A DNA stretch of 7,326 nt from assembly GCA_002314195.1 (NCBI GenBank), contig DCCQ01000020.1, forward strand, positions 1 to 7,326. The letters are read 5' to 3'. This stretch comes from Bacteroidales bacterium UBA1077 (lineage in GTDB: Bacteria > Bacteroidota > Bacteroidia > Bacteroidales > UBA932). How positions within the stretch are numbered: position 1 is the first letter of the stretch; each line of letters begins with the position of its first letter. A program made the position numbers and the translations under genes. Under the pieces are notes generated by a model, which was not told the origin of the DNA, made no database searches, and was given only the letters and a program-made list of their open reading frames with translations. Shown piece by piece: positions 6,945-7,326 of this stretch.

Positions 6945-6971
6945 AATTCCTATCGAATTTTCGATGGAATT
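6945..6971. promoter_or_regulatory. Imperfect palindrome just upstream of lanA1
   Basis: On the minus strand AATTCC-ATCGAA, centre AA, then TTCGAT-A-GGAATT: twelve paired positions with one extra A in the right arm. It ends 26 bases before the lanA1 ATG. It could be an operator for the cluster's LuxR-type regulator, overlapping a weak -10-like GACAAT, or an mRNA hairpin if transcription starts further upstream. Structure is seen; function is inferred. Confidence 0.5.
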
Positions 6972-7017
6972 GATGTGGCTTATTTGCAAATTTGGTTTCT
7001 TAATGAAACTATTATTA

Positions 7018-7046
7018 ATGCTATAAATGGTATTGTTCGAGGACAA
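7018..7046 (-). promoter_or_regulatory. Possible promoter of the lanthipeptide operon
   Basis: On the minus strand TTGTCC (7041-7046) and TAGCAT (7018-7023) are separated by 17 bases, each matching four of six consensus bases. Transcription from here would leave an untranslated leader of about 90 bases containing the palindrome at 6945-6971. The match is weak and the region AT-rich, so chance is possible. Confidence 0.25.
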
Positions 7047-7249
7047 GTGGTGGCGTACAACTTTTGTGTATGCGTGTCGTTGAAGCGGGTAAAGTCTGTA
7101 CGTGTTTTCGTGTTTTATTGAAGAATGGTGTGCCGATATTTCTCAACTTTAATGAAACATGCGAAAATCCTTTTGTTCGGCCCCCAAAGGAACATTCACA
7201 GTTCCAACCGGTCCTGTTCGATGGGCAAAATACGGGAAAGAGTGTGGTG

Positions 7250-7278
7250 TTAGCGTTCACTAAGAGCATGTGTACAAT
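7250..7278 (+). promoter_or_regulatory. Possible plus-strand promoter for a gene beyond the window
   Basis: TACAAT (7273-7278) is a good -10 element, with a poor -35, TTAGCG (7250-7255), 17 bases upstream. Forty-odd bases later AAAGGCGATGAGGC precedes an ATG at 7320, or the ATG at 7313, at the very edge of the window. Too little of any gene is present to call it. Confidence 0.3.
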
Positions 7279-7326
7279 AGGCGAACGTACCAACAGTTGT
7301 GTGCGAAAGGCGATGAGGCATGGTTT

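Larger units (their letters stand above)
6919..7326. other. Non-coding upstream region of the lanthipeptide operon
   Basis: About 400 bases with no gene I can support. The half nearest lanA1 is AT-rich and holds an imperfect palindrome (6945-6971), a perfect ATTTGCAAAT palindrome (6982-6991) and a possible minus-strand promoter (7018-7046). A 10-bp direct repeat, TTAATGAAAC, occurs at 7000-7009 and 7149-7158. Further right, GGAAC-N7-GTTCC forms a dyad at 7189-7205, and a possible plus-strand promoter lies at 7250-7278. No extra leader-like small frame was found here. Confidence 0.5.

Noticed and set aside
6939..7121. 60-codon open frame on the plus strand
   Set aside because: It runs through the AT-rich control region and palindromes, lacks a ribosome site, and the protein has no recognisable features.
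7149..7158. Direct repeat TTAATGAAAC (also 7000-7009) and the dyad 7189-7205 as regulator sites
   Set aside because: Short repeats in AT-rich sequence, not aligned with a convincing promoter; noted in the region entry but not called as sites.
7021..7293. 90-codon open frame on the minus strand
   Set aside because: It would start at TTG with no ribosome site, has unusual composition (many Thr, Cys and Pro, no domain-like pattern) and overlaps the promoter candidates. I treat it as chance.

Overview
The window looks like chromosomal DNA of a Gram-positive actinobacterium, most plausibly a bifidobacterium (inference). The gene at the left edge is GC-rich, while nearly all the rest is visibly more AT-rich. 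It carries a class III (labionin/lanthionine, SapB- or labyrinthopeptin-like) lanthipeptide cluster on the minus strand, which looks like an acquired accessory block beside a housekeeping gene.

Layout in direction of transcription (right to left): an intergenic control region (about 6919-7326); two small precursor genes found by reading the minus strand directly, lanA1 (6778-6918, 46 aa) and lanA2 (6620-6754, 44 aa); a LanKC synthetase with lyase, kinase and cyclase domains (4013-6589, 858 aa); a 19-codon minigene (3948-4007) that looks like a class III leader peptide with no core; an ABC exporter (2320-3937) split by a frame break at a run of seven A's (T's in the coding strand); a NarL/LuxR-type response regulator (1565-2227); and a HisKA_3-type sensor kinase (400-1560). 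On the plus strand at 1-249 is the 3' end of a Nudix hydrolase gene, with a hairpin between the two convergent units.

Inferred working model: the kinase/regulator pair controls the cluster. LanKC binds the leader box (VLTLQ or ILELQ) of LanA1 and LanA2, phosphorylates core Ser/Thr, eliminates phosphate and closes rings onto Cys in the repeated S-x2-S-x3/4-C motifs. The ABC protein would export the product. No leader protease or immunity gene is visible. The observations most worth checking are the core-less leader minigene with its near-perfect Shine-Dalgarno, the frame break in the only transporter gene, the two different precursors, and an imperfect palindrome just upstream of lanA1.
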